Assembly: GCA_961205875.1 (NCBI GenBank)
Contig: OY540813.1
Location: forward strand, 19,377,001-19,441,000
Direction of reading: 5' to 3'
Length of the DNA: 64,000 bases
Source of the DNA: Sialis fuliginosa
Lineage: Eukaryota; Arthropoda; Insecta; Megaloptera; Sialidae
Shown here: positions 61,096 to 64,000 of the stretch, piece after piece
How positions within the stretch are numbered: the stretch's first letter is position 1
How the letters are laid out: every line of letters starts with the position of its first letter
Translations under genes and position numbers: made by a program
The notes under the pieces: generated by a model
What the model saw: the letters and a program-made list of their open reading frames with translations, nothing else
Told to the model about the DNA's origin: nothing
Database searches by the model: none

Positions 61096-61587
61096 TTATA
61101 TTAATTCACAATTTAAAATTACCAAAAATTTAAACAGTAACAGAAAGATGTTGCTTCATTCAAGTAGAAGATAATAAGATAGCAATGCAAGCTAAGTTAC
61201 TATTTGTTTATTAAGAAAAAAGTAAGTATTGCAAAGAGAATGCAAATTATGACTAGAAATGTTGGCATACTACATAGAATTTTGATTTTTTCCATGATGG
61301 TACCCATATATGCGGCTAATTATATTTATTTATATATCTGAATTCAGCCAGAAAGAACGTCATATTCTATCACTAGACATGGATTACTGGTAAGATTGGG
61401 ATGTGAGTTTCATTTCGAAGATCCAAGAAGTTAATTTTGATAACTGGAATTCCAACAAATATTTATAAAAGTAGTTTTAATTTTCAAAACTATTAACCAA
61501 AAATAAAATATTTTATTAAAAAATTAATTAGTTTGTCAAACTTATTCCAATATTTATATTAATTATTTATAATTTGAATATTTCTAG

Positions 61588-61690
61588 AATCGTGAACCGC
61601 CGTGCGTAATCGGACGGGAGTAAAATTATTTAATTTTTAAACGTGCGTGATCATGAGCGAAAATCACTCACGCCCCCAGATCTAGCTCAC
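61588..61690. mobile_element. truncated relative of the 19.16 kb hAT-like MITE
   Basis: Read in reverse complement, the right part (GGGGGCGTGAGTGATTTTC, then CTCATGATCACGCACG) matches the left arm of the element at 19,161. The other end is not clear. Confidence 0.5.
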
Positions 61691-62139
61691 AATCAGATAA
61701 ATTAAAAATTGACTAAACTACCTACAGTAATGTTTTGTTTTAGATTTGTGATAGTATCATAAAATCATAACTGATTATAACTTTATGAATTTGTAACTTC
61801 ACCATAATTTTTACAACTTTTTATGTGTATGCCATTGATTTATATATACATAAGTCACGAATCGACATATAAACAGTGGTGTATTTTTAGTTAAGCACAG
61901 CATACCCAGGCTTATTGTTAGGACGATAGATTTTTTTTTACCCGACTGCACGAAGCTATAAAGAGAGTTAAGCATTTGGCAATTTTTATGTATGTATATG
62001 TATGTAAGATTCATCCGTTCCCCCGCAAAGCCAAAACTTCTTAACCGATTTCAACAAATGAAGTATCATTGGTTTTGTCTGGATTGTCCGCGTATCGTAG
62101 ACTACAAAAAACACTGTTTTATGAAACTTCTTCCTTTCT

Positions 62140-62672
62140 TATAACTTTTTAACTGACAAGGGGAACCCTTGAAGCTGTTCTTTCCGATTTTCTTTATATT
62201 GAAATATGTTGTAGAGGAGGGTTCTCTGATAACACCTATACCCGGTTTTGGACGTAGACGGGTAATAGTTTGGAAGATATGATCCAAAATATTTTTTAAT
62301 GCTGCATATGTTATACTATGCTTATTTCTACAATTTGAACAAACATTTTGAAAAATAAACATTGAAAATAAATTGATAAGATATTTTACAGAAGAACTAT
62401 ATATTTAAATAATGTCACTGTGTGCAATTAAAAATAAAAATTTGAGAGCGGGTCTATTATCATTATCACTTGGCCAACAGACGCTTATGGTTTACAGTTT
62501 TAACAAATAGGTATATATGCAGCATTAAAAAATATTTTGGATCATATCTTCTTAACTATTACCCGTCTACGCCCAAAATTGGATATATTATCAGGGAACC
62601 CCCGTCTACAACATATTTCAATATGAAGAAAATCGGAAAGAACAGGTTTAAGGGTTCTCCTTGTGAAATGAT
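62140..62672. mobile_element. inverted-repeat element, ~170-base arms
   Basis: The left arm (CTTTCCGATTTTCTTTATAT ... ATTTTTTAATGCTGCATA) is the inverse of 62,511-62,650 on the right. Both arms encode mirror-related short peptides (STTYFN..KKIGKN), which come from the repeat and are not genes. Left of it, TGTATGTATATGTATG and TTCCCCCGCAAAGCC look like more of the same repeat family. Confidence 0.6.
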
Positions 62673-62999
62673 TTAGCGTAGTCGAGTTTCAACATCCTTC
62701 TCATTTTTATTTATTTTAACAGCCTGACGATATTTCTGTAAATCAAAAAGTTTGCTTATTTAATAATTACAAATAAAATTGTTATTTTTGATATATTTTT
62801 TACGCTACTACTTATATATTTATATACATATATATAATATGTATGTGTATGATATCGAACACCTGTATAGGTATATATAATATAATAATATTTATCAGTC
62901 ATTTTATGCGATAAGGTAAGCTGAAACTGGCAACAAATAACCTTGCTTCATCGCAACGCGGATAGTTATCTCACACATGTAGTGAAAATACGAGCAAGT

Positions 63000-64000
63000 G
63001 AAAATGTACTTCAGATAGTAAAACAAAGTACAATATGTGATTGTGCATGTGAAATAAAAATAAATAATATTTTGACAAAAAATATATGAAACATTAATTG
63101 TTTCTAACGAAGTACGTATAAGAAATATTTATTTAATATAAGTAATATGTTAAAATTTAAATATTAACGATAATTTTACTACTAATAATATTGTTATATA
63201 TATACTTAATTGGTTTTCTTAATGAAAATGGCTTTTAGAGTAAATATCATAATACCTTATATGTAATATCCACGTAGAGAAGTTATTAAAAAATACTTAC
63301 TGAATTTTGTTAAAATTTTACATTGTCTTAACGCCCACGAAAATTAGTTAAATACATTTTTTATTAATTTGTCATTATAGTATTCGTAGAAGCTTGACGT
63401 CACTGATATAAAATGATATAAACAAACATATGGTATTGATAAAATATATAAAATTACAAATACAATATATCGTTCATGTAAAGTTCATATTTATTATCTC
63501 TAGGTACTGATATGATAGATAAAACGGATAAAACATTAAATTGAGCTGCTCATCACATGGCTCCCAAATCTTATCGCGAGCCCCCTCTTGTTAAGAAACC
63601 TATGTATGTTTTTTTTTGACGACAATAAAAAAAAATCTTGTTGACTAGACCCTTAACATCGGGCCATCAGGCTAGAGCCCATTTTTTTGTGAGACCGTGG
63701 GTCGCCGAGACCAGATTATTCTCGGGCTCGTTCGGTCTCGTTTCGAATTGAATTCAGACGATATGAAACCAAAACGAGGCAAGGGACGAAACTATCTTAC
63801 ATTTTGATAAGATTGCGCTGACAATGAGGTGATACTAACTGTATTTAAAAGAATCTCGGTTTTAAGACATTTTCAATAATTAGTATTTAAACATTTATGT
63901 TTCTAGGCTCTCGCTTGCATAAAATATTTTTATTTCTTGACTTTATATTAATTTATTTTTTAAGAAATAATTTTTTTCGAAAAAATATAATATTAATGTA
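63000..64000. other. non-coding AT-rich end of window
   Basis: A short GC-richer patch at 63,690-63,780 repeats GAGACCG/CGGTCTCG motifs (GAGACCGTGGGTCGCCGAGA, CTCGTTCGGTCTCG) and may be another transposon end. Nothing else is supported. Confidence 0.4.

Noticed and set aside
62860-62920. TATA-initiator-donor arrangement on the plus strand (ATCAGTC then ATAAG|GTAAGC)
   Set aside because: It would leave a first exon of about 20 bases, and TATATAA is ubiquitous here; no coding exon follows before the window ends.
1-64000. tRNA, rRNA, CRISPR, bacterial operon or phage features
   Set aside because: No GGTTCRAATCC-type B box in a foldable context, no spaced direct repeats of CRISPR type and no ribosome-binding-site gene arrays were seen; composition and introns indicate a eukaryote.

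Overview
The window is very AT-rich eukaryotic DNA, almost certainly from an insect and most likely a lepidopteran (moth or butterfly) or a close relative. This is inferred from repeat signatures rather than from a conserved gene. Two groups of repeats end in a short hairpin followed by CTAG and a T. One of them carries the 'CGCGAACGAAGTCGCGGGTA' type of tail familiar from lepidopteran non-autonomous Helitrons. Another repeat family carries the 'GTCGTCCGTCCGTCC' block near a 'GGTTCCG' start, also common in that order. I found no rRNA, tRNA, CRISPR, prokaryotic operon or complete transposase.

Gene content is sparse. The best-supported gene lies on the minus strand at about 53,995-55,090. It has a TATA box, an initiator, a short non-coding first exon with a GT donor, a short intron, and a second exon opening a 230-residue, strongly histidine/lysine-rich repetitive protein that ends at a clear GTGAGT donor. 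Its 3' exons are not identified. A second probable coding piece is a minus-strand terminal exon at 35,107-35,351 with unusually high GC, a stop codon and a poly(A) signal about 35 bases later. I do not recognise its product. Whether the two belong to one gene cannot be decided here. Several short GC/CpG-rich islands (about 7.05, 16.0, 18.8, 28.9, 39.5, 48.4, 52.7 and 56.9 kb) stand out from the AT-rich background and may be promoters or non-coding exons. The 52.7 kb island holds a perfect RFX-type X-box.

Most of the rest is the debris of small mobile elements. Seven elements with short terminal inverted repeats have flanking 8-base duplications, exact or nearly so, of hAT type (3,506; 13,979; 19,161; 25,830; 42,920; 45,479; 60,521). 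One is inserted inside an older Helitron-like copy, so the empty site can be read directly. There are Harbinger-like MITEs with 3-base TAA/TTA duplications (17.3, 20.7, 24.3, 31.5 kb), piggyBac-like mini-elements with CCCTTTTAC ends (24.0 and 58.9 kb), mariner-like elements (1.07 and 10.79 kb), and many foldback elements (16.5, 18.0, 30.1, 40.1, 41.8, 44.4, 49.0, 49.9, 55.8, 62.1 kb). Two local tandem arrays (7.3 and 22.4 kb) and a LINE C-terminal fragment at 60.0 kb complete the picture. All boundaries were read by eye and none was checked against a database.
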